This document shows positions 1 through 12,403 of a stretch of DNA of 64,000 nucleotides, piece after piece. This stretch comes from Viola odorata (taxonomy: Eukaryota > Streptophyta > Magnoliopsida > Malpighiales > Violaceae): the NCBI GenBank assembly GCA_963691705.1, contig OY829546.1, forward strand, positions 6,582,001-6,646,000, written 5' to 3'. The first letter of the stretch is position 1. The number at the start of each line of letters is the position of its first letter. Under the pieces are notes generated by a model. The model was not told the origin of the DNA. It did not search any database and worked only from the letters and a program-made list of their open reading frames with translations. The position numbers were made by a program, and so were the translations under genes.

Positions 1-3000
1 ATAAAAGATTAAAGAAAATAATAGAACTTTAAGGACTACAATAGATAATTAAAATTATTAGAGGTCCATATAAGAACAATTTAGACGGTCAGCCGATATA
101 AAAAAAAACTCGAATAAGTTGTTAGTTTTATAGAAAGGAAATTGATGTTGCTAATTATATTTTTGGAAAGTATACATAATCGACTGAAAGTCGAATATTG
201 GTAAGATAATTCTTGAAAAAGTTGTTTATCCTTATAGTTTAATGACCAGAAATATAAGGTGATAGTTGGTCGAGTTTGCTAAAATTCCTAGCCAGTCGTA
301 CAAGACCGCTGAGAAGTAAGAGATCTGTAAAGTTGCACAATTTTGTCAAGGCAAAATCAATGGGAATCACAAATCAGATTTATTCCTCTCTTTTTTTCAT
401 TTCAATAATAATAAGAACTAAATCGCTATTCCTGTTTGAAAAATGTTTGACTCTTTTTTAATAAGCGTTAAGCTTGTATTATGTTTTGTTTCCTTCTTTA
501 TCATCCTAATATAAATTTCTATTGAACAACTTGAGGAAATCTGGGTCGTACGTAACCCATTTCTTTTGTTAAATAAATGATCAAAATACGTCGGCAAAGC
601 AAAAAACTCAAATTAATATTTCTTTTCTCAGAATATGCTAATTGAATTACGAATATTATACTTGGGCTTTATCATCTGATTGACTTATCACAGCTCGGCC
701 CACTTGGACAAAACTTTTTATAAAAAAAATCTAGAAAGTTTTGTATCTGGACCGGACTGGACTGGGTGGGTGTTATTTGAATCCGTGCAAAATGGCCCGG
801 GTCGGAACATCGTGGCTATTATTTATTATTAATTGCAGCTTTGGCACGTTCCGCGCTTGTTGGACTTACTCAAGTTCAATTCTTCTTCAACTTATAAATG
901 ATATCTTAGGTATATGACACTTTATTTTTTTCAAAATTACTCTACCAAATAAATTTTATTGTTATATCTAAGAGTTATTAGTCGTTCATTTTTAATTTTC
1001 AAGATAATTAAAAGTAATTATTTATATAGTTATCCTTAAATACTCTTAATTGTTTTATAATTAATAAAAAATATTACAATTTGATTGGCCAAAATTTTTA
1101 AAAATAATAATCATTTCTTAGAAGAAAAATCGTTGCAATTTAGTTGGCTGCAAATTTAAAATATATTGCTGACATGTTTTTTATAATTACTGGGCAACTA
1201 ATAATTCAGTTTTTTTTTTTAAAACCCAATACTCAAACATATATGCATGATAGGACTTTCAGTGGAATCTCATTGGCATTTCAGTGGATAAAGTCCACCT
1301 TAACAATTCTTTTAAAACTAACTAATTAGATCATGATGTTGAAGTGATACATATGACCTCTAGCATTTTAGTTAGTGGGTAACCTGAAAAAATAGTGAGC
1401 AACGCCGGCGCTGGCGAACATTTGTCATTTAGTCTCTTGATAAGTAACTGTTGAGATAGTATATACAATGTTACGACCTAATTATAAATGGTTAAATTAA
1501 CCAGCGGTAGTGTGAGTAATTTGACATCTTTATTGTTTACGAAGATATTATTAATTATTTTTTTACGTATAGCATAATTGCATGCTACAAGCACTTCATT
1601 GCAAGTAGATAAACTCAATTTGAGTATAATTAATCAGAACCTGACGAGTTTACGGATACACATGGTTATACATCAAATAAATTATATTTATTAAAGTTGT
1701 TATTGGATACGTTTTATCTCTTTTGAGGATGTAAAAGCTTTACCGGTGACCTGCTAGAATTTGGTTACTTTGTTTATTTGCAAGCATCCCTTGCTTCATT
1801 TGTGCTTTTTAATTACTTAGTGGATGGTCCTTTTATAGTTCGTACCAATCTGTTGTTTTATTGATCTTAATTAGTTAATTTGTTTAAGAAGTAATCTCTT
1901 TGATAAAGACGTATAATCAAAATGAGAACACACTCTAATTCTTAATTAACTAGTAATTAAGCTTACATTACCTGGGACGATATATATAATTCTGTACTTG
2001 GAAGTTGGAACCATCATTATCATATTTGTACATACCGCCTCCCTTTTTAGGGCATTGGATCTTTCCTTTTCTTATCACTTATTATAATCATTGTCATATT
2101 TTTAATATTTCTTCGTAAAAAAGGGTAGCTAAGCAGCTTTGCTTTCTCCACACACAAATAAAAGGGTAACTAAGCAGCTACATCAATATGCATGCTTAGC
2201 GAATTCCCACTTAATTAACTAGTAGCTTTTAACTAAAGGGGACGTAGGGAAGTTAGTCTAGAATTCACGTTAACAATCTAAGGTTTTTGTGTTCGAATTT
2301 TAATGCAATATCTGTTTTAAAATTCTTGAGATACCACTTAAGTCGACTTCGGATTCTAACACAGTAGGGTATAGATTAGTCTGATCCAAAAAAGAATCCG
2401 ATACACCACATCATATAAAAAAATAGTAAAAATTAGTAATTTTCAGTTGGAAAATGAAAAGGGATAGCAACATTTTTGGATAAAATGGTAATGTGGGATT
2501 TAATAATAAGAAAAAAGATCATGATAATCGAGAATAAATTTCCATCAATTTATATGACAATTTATATATATAAGATCGATCATGATAATAAGAAAAAAAT
2601 ACCATTAAAAAGTTAAAAACTAATTTTGGCGCTTCTTAGACACATTATAACAAAATGATCACGTCTAATCATTTAAACAAATTACAGGTTCAGTGATAGA
2701 TAGGATAATTGGCAAATTGATCGTACGTCCTTAGACTTCCAAACAAGAGACTAATCTCTTCAAGTACGATTGAAAAATGAATAACTCTCCCGGTCTCAAT
2801 ACATATCCAGCTTCATCCCAAGACTCAAATTTGAAAATCATGGTTAAGTTGACTGCATCAAATGTAGGTTAATATAGTATTTAAACGTTGAGGGTAAAAT
2901 ATTATTTGAAGTAGAAAAAATAAAAGAAAAAAATAAAAGTGGGAAAATTAGAGAACAACTCAGGTTTTTTTGGTTCAGTCAAGCAACCAATAGAGTGGTT

Positions 3001-3251
3001 ATTGGTTATATACGGTTGGTCGGTCCGTTTCGGGTTTATCCATTCTTCATCACCAGAAAAATTAGAAATAATTTATGGGCCAGGAGTGATCACGCATTTC
3101 AACTTAGCAGGCTCAAAAGTTATATGACAAATGTATTTGCAATGGTGGGCTAGGCCCATTTTAGTGGTTACACCCCTTTTTTCAGAATCCAGAAAAATGT
3201 AGTTTATTATGGGCTCGTATTACAGAAGCATATATTAATATTAATAAAAAC

Positions 3252-3354
3252 TTAGCAAGTTGCAAATTAGCAAGCCAAGCCCACTAAACAGAGCAGTCCA
3301 ATAGCCCATGTCACTGCCTTCTTCTTCCACAACAGATTAGCAAGTTGCAAATTA
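3252..3354. repeat. 18-bp direct repeat flanking 67 bp
   Basis: The 18-mer TTAGCAAGTTGCAAATTA occurs exactly at 3252-3269 and again at 3337-3354, 85 bases apart. The 67 bases between them contain AAGCCCACT and GCCCATG motifs. This could be a small tandem duplication or a target duplication around a short insert. No terminal inverted repeat is seen in the insert. Confidence 0.6.
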
Positions 3355-4714
3355 CAAACCTTTGTTGCTTTTTTATATTTTTTATCATACATACGAGTAT
3401 AAGAACGAAACTCGAACTCACCATCTTAATCTCGATTCAAACATTTTATTTTATGTTTTTACTGATCTGATAACTTACTTAGGCATTTTACGAACCGGAA
3501 TCTGAACTCTTAAACCATAGTTTTAAAAACAATCTGTATAACTTTTGTATTTATTAATTTTAGAAAGTTTATTTTAATCGGATCGGATTCAAATATTTTA
3601 ATAGGTTTACATTTTTAAGATCGGTTTTAGTTTTCTCTTCAGCGCACTTCTTGTATGGCTGACTAAATAACTTTTTTTATTTGTATGAAGGTTTCTAAAC
3701 CTTAATTTACGAGAAATTATTAGGTACACCTGGTGTATATAGGTATGAGATTCACCCACTCAGAGAGAAATAACCACCTATCTTAGAATCTTCAAAATTA
3801 AATCCCTAAAAAAACTTTATAAATTAACATCAAATGAAATGGGTCAGGTTTCATACGTACGTATACGGTTCACATCCATGCATTCAAGTACGCAATCTCA
3901 TATGTATTTATGGAGTATTTATATGAGAAAAAAGATAGTGACTGTCTTCTGTTGTTTATTATGTGACTATCCATCAACGTCATCGTTTTTGTAATTAGGT
4001 TGAAAATTCATTATTTATGTGGAAAGCTTCGGGACATCCGTCCAGTAAATAATTGCTTCAGGACCATCGCAATTTTTATTTTGAAGAAAGTGCAAATAGA
4101 AACAGAGAAATCAATAATTGTAAAGAAAATGGGCCACACTATGTGGTCCAAGTCATCTGGGCCCAGGTAACCTATCTTTTTACTTGTCCATCATCTAAAT
4201 CCTAGTTACATGCACAAACATCACCCTACCATGAAATTGTAATTTATCTACTTGTATATGGAGAGAATTGAATGATGTTATGGGGCTCAGAGAAAGGAGT
4301 GTGAAGAAACATGTAGGAGACCATTGCCCTAAGTAAGAAATTGGGAATCTCATGATTGTGCAACAACACAAGCAAAATGTATATTAAAATAAGAGAACAG
4401 AAGGTCCCATCCCATCCCATCCCTCATTATCATATTGTTTCAGAAACTTAGCAACTTGACATATTGACCAACCGCACTTTACACTGCTCAATCATCTCAA
4501 TCTTCCCATAATTAATACTTTCACTGTTTCTTGACAAATGCTAGAATCCCAAAAAACCAAAAATTGACGTTTGCTCAAACCCAATCCAGTGTTTTTATTT
4601 TCTTAATTAAATTAATTAGTGACCTCATTGTATATATTTATGAAGTAATTATAAGAACATTCTTAAAATATTTGACTTCTAATTTACCATTGAGTTTTGG
4701 CTAAAAAATATAAC

Positions 4715-4980
4715 TAGCCCACTAATTACTAAGGACCAAGACTTGTGGGAGAGGAGGTGCGATTGAGAGCAAAACCCCCAAGTGTTTAAAACCTAGAATT
4801 AGAATTTCTACTTACAATGCGATACTATTTTCTACACAAAGTTACAAATTTCATAATTTGACTCAAAACTAGAAACTATACCTAGCCCACTAATTGCTGA
4901 GGGCCAAGACATGTGGGACTGAGAGCAAAACCCCCCGGTACAATACAGATGTTTGAACCCATAATTAAGTTTACGTACAA
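4715..4980. repeat. Degenerate two-copy direct repeat, about 168-bp period
   Basis: TAGCCCACTAATTACTAAGG at 4715 recurs with changes at 4883 (TAGCCCACTAATTGCTGAGG). Both copies are followed by CCAAGACNTGTGGGA and GAGAGCAAAACCCCC. The copies differ by substitutions and a small deletion, so the duplication is old. The unit is not recognised. Confidence 0.6.
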
Positions 4981-6065
4981 TTTATACTTTGTTATTTTTT
5001 TCATGATAGTGAAATTTCTCGTTTTGTATTGCTTATGAACGTAAGTAACCTTCATCAAATTACCTAAACACTCTCTTCTTTTTTCATTTTTTTTACCTTT
5101 TATCTGCGTGTTTTTTACCGTGTGGATTCATTCTTGGTCAATACATTATTTACAAAATTTACCTTATCATTAAATTCAGCATACCCTATTTTGTAATTGC
5201 CGTGCAAAAAACAAATTCTTGTCACTTTTTAAGATGTAAATGCTATGAAAGCTACCTCTAAGGATATAAAGAATATACATAGACTTATTTTAGTGCCTTT
5301 TTACTGCCATCATTCAAGCACAAACTATACATCAATTCACACATGCTCTCTTCTAATTTTGCTAAAAAAATCTTCCTTCTTCAACTAATATAATAATAAT
5401 TAATATTTTCCCAAACAATATTGAAAATTAGAAGTGAAAAGTGTGCGCATGATTAATTCCTAAGAAAGAATTGAACAAAGATATATATATAAATCATCAA
5501 AACACATGTGAGGGATGGAATAATGTAATAATACTATGGTTTTGATTAAAATAATAATTTCCAGGAATGATACCTAGAAACACAGCAGGAGATTGACTTG
5601 AAAGATACATGGCATGATCTTGATAGTGAAGTGATGAGAATTAATAAGACACCGAGACGGATTGTCTATACTTTCTGGGGCACTAACCCTTCTTCCCCTT
5701 CCTCAGCATAACAAAATATTCATCAAAGTATTCCTAATAATTCCCCATCGAACAAACAAACCTTAGCTGCCCATATCTACATCATTTTATATTAATTTAA
5801 GTACCATCCATCCATCTTAATTATATATATATATATATAATGCAAGAATGATCATGCAATAAAATACGTACAAAAAGCAAAAGGTCCATTCCATTTAATA
5901 GAACTAAAAAAACAATGTTATCCCAGCAAAAGTTAAAACACTCTAGCTCCTACATAATTCTGACCCATTAGATTGCCTCCACCTATGGATTAAAGCCAAT
6001 TTTTGTGACTTTGAAGACAGCTAGCTAGCTAGCTTTAAATTTAGGCACCGAAATCTAATTATGAA

Positions 6066-6301
6066 TAACTGTCATTTTTTTACTGAAAATTACTATACAC
6101 TTTACTTAACTTTTTAGTGTTTGCTTTACTGAAAATTACTGTTTCAGAAAGACAGTTATTTGTGGACAGAGGGAGTATGTTCTACCATATACTCCCTCTA
6201 GTTTTTATTAATTGACTTTCTGAAACATTAACATTCAGTAAAGCAAACACCAAAAAGTCAAATAATGTGTACAATAACATTCAGTAGGAAAATGACAGTT
6301 A
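6066..6301. mobile_element. Foldback MITE, about 235 bp, head-to-head Stowaway-like ends
   Basis: Almost the whole segment is one inverted repeat. The outer ends are AACTGTCATTTT at 6067 and AAAATGACAGTT at 6289-6300. Both arms carry TTCAGTAAAGCAAACAC-type sequence. At the centre, AGAGGGAGTATG and CATATACTCCCTCT face each other across a loop of only a few bases. The ACTCCCTCT motif is normally the outer terminus of plant Stowaway/mariner MITEs, so this looks like two element halves joined end to end. It would form a long hairpin as RNA. No coding capacity. Confidence 0.65.
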
Positions 6302-7499
6302 ATTGAAATCGGAGAAAATACATTGGAGAAGGAGGTGAGATACGAAAGGTTATAATTTAGTGATAGTTTTTTATCGAATGAGTTTCGAATTGGAGTTTTC
6401 TAATTAGATTATTGACTGTTAGTTACATTCCCACCTTTTTCATGAGATAGCAGATAGTTGACTGTTTATGATCATTAGTAGTATAAGTTTCCACACAAAA
6501 ATTAAGACATGCATCTTCAGTGTCAGTGTGTCACAATCCGATGCCAGTCATCACTACTCATCATTCTCTTTCTCTCTGATGATGATCACAGATAAAAAGG
6601 AGCATGAGCACAAAAGCAGCTACTAAGGTAAAGATGACTACATATTCAGTAGTACAGGACTAGTTAAGTACGCCGTCCCATGTTTTTCTTCTTTTTTTTA
6701 GGTTATATGTACGGATTCTTCTACTTCACTGTTCGTCAGTATAATTGAATTTTACTAGTACCTGTTTTAAACTTGGAAAACATGTCTGCTCTTGTATATT
6801 CTTGTCCTTTTTCTGCGGCATTTCCTTGCTAATATAATCCTCCAGCTTATTAAAAAAAAATTATAAATCTATTAAAGTAAAAATAGGAGAGTTTGTGGTT
6901 TAGTTATATTTAAAGCATCCATTTCTAAGAAATAAAGAAAAAACAAGAAAAATAGATTTATTTATTTGAAGCTTAGCAAATTTAAATGTATTTGCAGACA
7001 TTTGATTAAAGAATTAATTAACGATGATGTGTCTTTCAAGAAACACTGTTCATAGCATGTTTTACGCTTATCATTTTAATTAAAGAAGAAGATTATTTAT
7101 TTAGTTATATTGGTGGCAATTTCCCTGCCTAACACACCACTTGTGCTGTGTCTGTGGATATAAGTACCGCCACGTTTGGATGAAGAAGTTTCAAAATAGG
7201 ACTTTAATGATAGATCAATGCTAGGCTTCGGTCGTAAAGTTGACCAAAACAAATGGGATAATGTTACCAAATTAATGGAATCTAAATTTATAAATATTAT
7301 TTTTAATTTAAGAGGTGATCATTAAGTGCCACTTTTAAATGTTTTGCTTTAAAATTAAATAGGTAAAACCAACACTAAAGTATTTGGCTAGGATCTTTGC
7401 TTTTAGCGGCTTAAAAAAGTTTTTAAGTTATAATTTAACCACATTTAAAAACATAATGTATTTACGATTTTAATGTTATAAATTATTAACAAACTAATG

Positions 7500-9235
7500 A
7501 CTTTTAAGATCATTTCATTTTGATTAAAACAATTCACAACACAACACAATAACTCCAACCAAACAACTTACTTGATTTATTTCACAGCATAACACCACAC
7601 AGCGCAGCACATCACTTATGGCACAACGCAACACAACACAAAATCACGATTTTTTTATAGAAAGAATAGTAGACAACCATTGAATTATATGTTTAGTGAC
7701 TTGAACGACTTTTTCGGTACTATTAACCGGAGGAGGGCAAAGAATCAGGACTCGGTGGCTTGGCTCCAATAGCCAGCCTTGGTGGTCCATCTTCCGGTCA
7801 GGAGACTCGGGACCAAAACAGCACCAACCACGTGGTCTCGTTTCTCAACAAATGCAAATTAAGCACATTGGCCGCTGAATTTCATCATTTTGTATTCAAC
7901 ATGAATTTATGTATCTACAAATTTTCCTATTTTATTATAATTAACATTCAGCAACATTTTAATTTGAATTATATGTATTTTTAAACTCGTTAAATCAAGG
8001 TTAATTCTATATATATTGGACATGCAGATAGATTTTGATAATTTATCCATATAGGAATATTATAGATTCTTTAATTAGCTGGAGATGGATGTCTATATCA
8101 TTGAAATGCTTTCAATTCCTTTCGGTGTTTATCCATTTCATTTTATTCCCCACATTTTGTCCCAGTAAACTCATAACTAACTCCAGTCATCTCATACCAA
8201 TGATCTCTTAAAATTTCAACATCATCATTATAATTGTTAATTTTGCACTAGTTATATAAATTTAAGTATGTAAAACCAACCGATTCTAACCAAACTGAAC
8301 CGGAAAAATTGGAAGTAAAAAAACAAGATATTATTATAAAGTGTTTCATATACATCGAATTTAAATAAAATATAAAAAAATTAAATTTAGCAAACACAAA
8401 GTCAGCATCTTTCACGTAGAAACCCTGCTCAGTTGTGAGTTGTGAGACACGCTCCTCCTGCGCGCGTCGACAGCTCCCGCCTCCCCGGCCCGGCTCATCA
8501 TTCAAAATTAAGATGATATCACAGTGGATTTTTGTCGTGACTAGATGCCGATACTGCGTACGGCTTACGTCACCATCCAATCACGTGCCCACACGCAACA
8601 CAAGAATTAATCTCTTCCCCGCGCCACCACTCACATCCTCCCAATCTCATCAAATCTTACCGTCCGATCGATATCGATTTTGTTAATCACTCATCGGAGG
8701 AAACAAACGGTGATAACTGATAGTCTAAGGAAAAGGGACACTTGTGAAAACGACACGGAAAAGTTGACGTATAGATGGATACTAATGAAATTGTTTAACT
8801 AAAAAATAATACTGGTAATTGATCAAAAATATTTTTTTTGTCACTTGAAACAATAAAGATTCAGTTTCATATATAATGAATGTGATGATAAAGTTACGCC
8901 GGAGATGATGATGGGAAGATTTTCCATTAATGTTGACCGTTTGTTGTTGATTAATGGTATTTGATTATTGATGCAATCCTTATAAAGTATTATCTTGTCT
9001 CATAATTTATGGTGAGAATTTTACTGTTGATTATTTATTTCAACATATTTATTCATTTGAATTTTCTATGATAATTAAGGGTCTTTTTATTTTTGTTAGG
9101 ACATGTTGGATTTTCGCTGTGTTGTGCTATGTTGTACGGTTATGTGATGTTGTGCTTTAGAATGAAGAAAATAAACTGTTTGGTTGTTTTATGCTATGAA
9201 TTGTTTTAATTAAATGAAATAATTTTTAAAATTAT
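7500..9235. repeat. Diverged inverted repeat pair flanking about 1.45 kb
   Basis: The segment around 7500-7650 (TGATTAAAACAATTCACA, then runs of ACAACACAACACA and GCACAACGCAACACAAC) resembles the reverse complement of 9090-9235 (TTAATTAAAACAATTCATAG, then AAAGCACAACATCAC and TAGCACAACACAGCG). The similarity is patchy and part of it is low-complexity AC sequence. This could be a decayed terminal-inverted-repeat element or two separate insertions of one repeat. No transposase is visible between the arms. Confidence 0.35.
8440..8700. promoter_or_regulatory. GC-rich promoter-like island without a recognisable gene
   Basis: This stretch is much richer in GC than its surroundings. It contains CGCGCGTCGACAG, CCCGGCCCGG, TTACGTCACC and a G-box (AATCACGTGCCC near 8580-8590), the composition usual for plant promoters or 5' leaders. 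No downstream coding exon is recognisable on either strand. It may be an orphan promoter, the promoter of a non-coding transcript, or a relic of a lost gene. Confidence 0.3.
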
Positions 9236-10003
9236 TACTTTGCTGAATTTTTTAATTCAAATGTTGTTATATAAATTAATAATTATCTTATAAATTTAAT
9301 ATTATTAATATATAACATAAATAAATAAGATTTTAAAAAATATATGTATATGTACTAATATATTTTTTAAGCAAATTACATTTTATGCTAATATTTTAAA
9401 TAAATATACTTTAATTTTTTAATACAAACAATCTTCTACTTTCAAAAGTATATTTTCTCCTATTTTGTATCCTAACTAAATATTCTAGTATTATTTTTAC
9501 GTATTGAATTTTAAAGTAAAATAATTAAAAGTAAGGATTAAACACAGTTATTTTGAGTTTTTTATAATAAAATAAAATAAAAGTAGTCATAAATAAATTA
9601 ATTATTTACAGTAGAATACGAAACCAAAAAAATGAGGAACGGAAAGGACGAAAGGGTCATAGTCCTGAAAGAGACAGAAGAAGCTGACGTGTCAAGAGTA
9701 GGATGAAGGAGGACAAATATGTCAAGTGGAATGAGCATGCGACAAGTGGCACTGATCAATCACCAAAGCCGACAACGACAAGCTTGAAGATAGATATGTA
9801 TCCGCAGCATTAAAGAAAAAGATAGTAGTTACCCGGAGACCCAGCCTCTCCTCCAATTGGCTACTTTCTTGACTTTATGGACACGTGGGTCCCTCCAACT
9901 CGTGGAAGTTTTAATTTGAGTGGATTGGGCCCACAGATAGGTTAGGGGAGGCGAATCTTTCTTAACAAGAAGCTAAAAATCTTAACAGTAAGATAAAGTT
10001 TAG

Positions 10004-10153
10004 TACTACTCCCTCTCATCTCAAAAAAAATGTCCTTTACTATTTCAGCACCCATTTGAAGGCGGCCGGAATTACGAAATTTTTCGGGGTGATATAATTA
10101 CTATTTCGGTCGCCTTAAAATATGACATTCTTTAAAAATCAGAGGGAGTAGTA
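10004..10153. mobile_element. Stowaway-like MITE, 150 bp
   Basis: The ends are TACTACTCCCTC (10004-10015) and GAGGGAGTAGTA (10142-10153). The inverted match continues imperfectly for about 30 bases, to AATGTC and GACATT. The interior holds CGGCCGGAA and CGGTCGCC subterminal segments. The TA-flanked ACTCCCTC termini are typical of Tc1/mariner-derived Stowaway elements of plants. No coding capacity. Subterminal sequence is shared with the element at 50774-51033. Confidence 0.75.
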
Positions 10154-10621
10154 TTTAAATTTGAAATTTATAATTTTGGGTCTCCTTTGGTGATTAATTT
10201 GCCCTTATATCACATAAGAATAATCTCCTTGCGATATTTTAGAGTTTACAAAGAGAATATTTTATTTAGTAATATTCTTTTATCTATCAAACTCAAATTT
10301 AAAATTTTCAGTCTGAATCTTTTTATCACTAGGAATGCATATAAACAGACTCTAATCAGAAACATTATTTTTTTTACTCTATACAAAACTAGAAAATTGA
10401 CTCTGAGTTACGGAGTCGGGTTGAAAATTAAAATTAGTTATTAAGTAATTATTTTAGGGAAAAAAGAAAGTGAATTTAAAAAAAAAATAGAGGTAAGTTT
10501 ACTCATGCAATTTTAATCACCAAATTTAATTCTTCATTCATAATGGATTGTATAAAAAATTATATAAGGTTTAGTTAGACCAAATTATAAAAAAAAAGAG
10601 AGTATAAGATTCCATATTTGC

Positions 10622-10772
10622 GGGGTTTAATTAGAAATCTTTTATAAACAAATAGACTAATTTAATTATTTAAAGGTTTGGTTTGAATCTTTTATAAATA
10701 CAGTGATTAAATTAATCATTTAGGAGTTTAATTAGAACTTCTAAAAATATAGGGACTAAATTAATCAATAGA
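10622..10772. repeat. Three-copy tandem repeat, about 50-bp unit
   Basis: Three consecutive units begin near 10622, 10673 and 10723. Each follows the plan GG-TTTAATTAGAA, then TTTTATAAA, then ACTAAATTAATCATTTA. They differ by substitutions but keep the same length and order of blocks. Confidence 0.7.
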
Positions 10773-10787
10773 ATTATTTTTAGAAAC

Positions 10788-10861
10788 AAAAGAAGGAGAA
10801 TGACAATTTGTTGTTGTCTTGGAGTAATTTCTAGGGGGGAAATTGTCATTTTCCTTCTTTT
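10788..10861. repeat. Short hairpin with 22-bp arms
   Basis: The arm at 10788-10809 (AAAAGAAGGAGAATGACAAT plus TT) pairs with 10840-10861 with one mismatch, which would be a G:U pair in RNA. The loop is 30 bases. Arm length resembles a small-RNA duplex, but the mature sequence matches none of the conserved plant miRNAs I can recall. It could equally be a tiny foldback repeat. Confidence 0.55.
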
Positions 10862-11649
10862 ACCGTTTCCTTTTATATGTATTAATAATTATAAGCCTAT
10901 GGTAGTTTTTTCTTATATCAAAAGGAAAAGGACAAGCTTAGAATATTATTGACGAATTTACCTAAAAAGTGAAGCATCTATTTTATCTTTGAGGATATTT
11001 AAAGAGACCGACGAAAGGAGAGAAGGTGCCCACATGTAGCGAGGCTCCATATCGAAGGTCAAGTTGGTCATACTATTTGCAACCATATTGGCTTCTCTAT
11101 AGAATGATATGAACGAACTTCACATCCCAATTCTTCTTTCAGCAACAAGATTTATGTATACCGAAATGACAATTTCGTTAGTCGAGAAAATCTAAACAAC
11201 TCTAAATTGTCAACTTCTGGAAATTGGTCAAAAAAATTGTTTGTAATGAGTTGTTTTATTTATATTTCCTAAGAGATTAGTTGACGTTTTTTAATTATAA
11301 TTTTTATTTTTCGTATAAATTGTAAAGTCTAAACCAATTAATTTAAAATACATAAATTTTAAATTGGTTAATTTAAAGTAAAGAAATTAATATATAGAAG
11401 AAAGATAATTAATTAGTGTATTTATAATCGAAATTAATTATTACTTTAATGTATTATTATGATTAAAAAAACAACCATGAATTATAACAATATTTCTTTT
11501 TTTAATGCATTTTTAATACAAAACTAAATTGAAAGTGCAATGACTATGAAAGCAGGTGGTACTATTATTTTATTATAATAATGTTAAAAAGAAGTTGAAA
11601 GAAAATAGGAGAGTGGCTGTGCGTTTGACGCGTGTACAGTAAGTGAGGT

Positions 11650-11860
11650 GGGAAAGTGGGACCCACTTTGTGTTTTACCAAAAGTCCAAGCCCAACTCTT
11701 TAAAATTAAAGAAAAGGAAGTGGGGTCCGGTGCGGCAAAACTGCAAAGTGCTTTTTATCGGGGTGGCACGTGGGATCAAAGCAGTGGGACCCTTGCTGCG
11801 TGCCTAACTCAGGAATTTAGTGCGCTGGATGACGTGGCACGTCGGGCCACCATATTTTGT
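11650..11860. promoter_or_regulatory. Promoter-like patch with clustered GTGGGACCC motifs
   Basis: GTGGGACCCAC (11656-11666), GTGGGGTCC (11720-11728) and GTGGGACCC (11784-11792) lie within about 140 bases. GGCACGTGGGATC (near 11765) and ATGACGTGGCACGTC (near 11829) lie among or just after them. GTGGGNCC is the known binding consensus of TCP transcription factors, and CACGTG is a G-box. The DNA is clearly GC-richer than its flanks. No gene start is recognisable nearby, so the target, if any, is unknown. Confidence 0.35.
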
Positions 11861-12403
11861 TTTCATCGTCGTTTGCAAGAAATTGAAAATTCTGGGGAAA
11901 AAAATCAATTTTGTGGAAGAGTTTGCAAGGGCAAGAACAACTATAGTTTTATTTTACGGCAAGATTTCTTGTTTGTTTTTGGTTATTTTCCACATGCGTA
12001 TGTGGTATCCATAAATGGAATAATCTATTATGCAAGAGTGACTTTTCAGAAATTAAAGAGACAATATTATATTAATTGAATAGTAGAAAAACCAATCATC
12101 ATCTTTCAAGAGATTTTGTAAGATGATTGCTGTCGACCAGGGAGTATAAACTTCTGTTAGCTGTGGCTACTGTGTACGGAGAATTTCATTTCTAACAAAA
12201 AAAAGAGCATCCATCCGTCGGATTTATACTTTTTAGCAATATTCTTGTTAGATTCGACAGGATAAACAAGAGAGGGCATCATCTGTTTTGCATAGTGATG
12301 ATAAGCCAGATAAGGCATGGCCAACGGACGGAAATATATATGTAATTCTTCCGGTATGAAACAAAGTTTAAACATAAACTAGTCATCGAGACGAGTAAAA
12401 AAA

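Larger units (their letters stand above)
1..6065. other. Gene-free AT-rich intergenic stretch
   Basis: No reading frame here looks like a conserved protein. Both strands are broken up by stops, and composition is uniformly AT-rich with homopolymer runs. Visible small structure includes TGGGCC/GGCCCA-type promoter motifs near 3145-3160 and 3280-3310, a short direct repeat (3252-3354), a degenerate duplication (4715-4980) and a TA run near 5825-5840. I see no RNA gene and no transposase fragment. Confidence 0.6.
6302..10003. other. Gene-free stretch with promoter-like GC patches
   Basis: I find no supported gene. Frames reaching 75-110 codons lack recognisable domains and run through biased low-complexity DNA. 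A GC-rich patch lies at 8440-8690, and G-box (CACGTG) motifs occur near 7826, 8584 and 9881. Two CA/AC-rich segments at 7520-7650 and 9090-9230 are related in opposite orientation. Confidence 0.55.
10154..12403. other. Gene-free stretch with tandem repeat, hairpin and promoter-like patch
   Basis: No conserved protein is found. A 143-codon frame at 11648-12079 has no recognisable domain, starts at a non-ATG codon, and its first half overlaps a promoter-like segment, so I do not call it a gene. The three notable structures (10622-10772, 10788-10861 and 11650-11860) are listed separately. Confidence 0.55.

Noticed and set aside
8248..8686. Two overlapping frames (110 and 83 codons) across the GC-rich island
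   Set aside because: No domain on either strand. Length is explained by the local lack of AT-rich stop codons.
11648..12079. 143-codon frame in a GC-raised patch
   Set aside because: Non-ATG start, no recognisable domain, overlaps promoter-like motifs. Open by composition.
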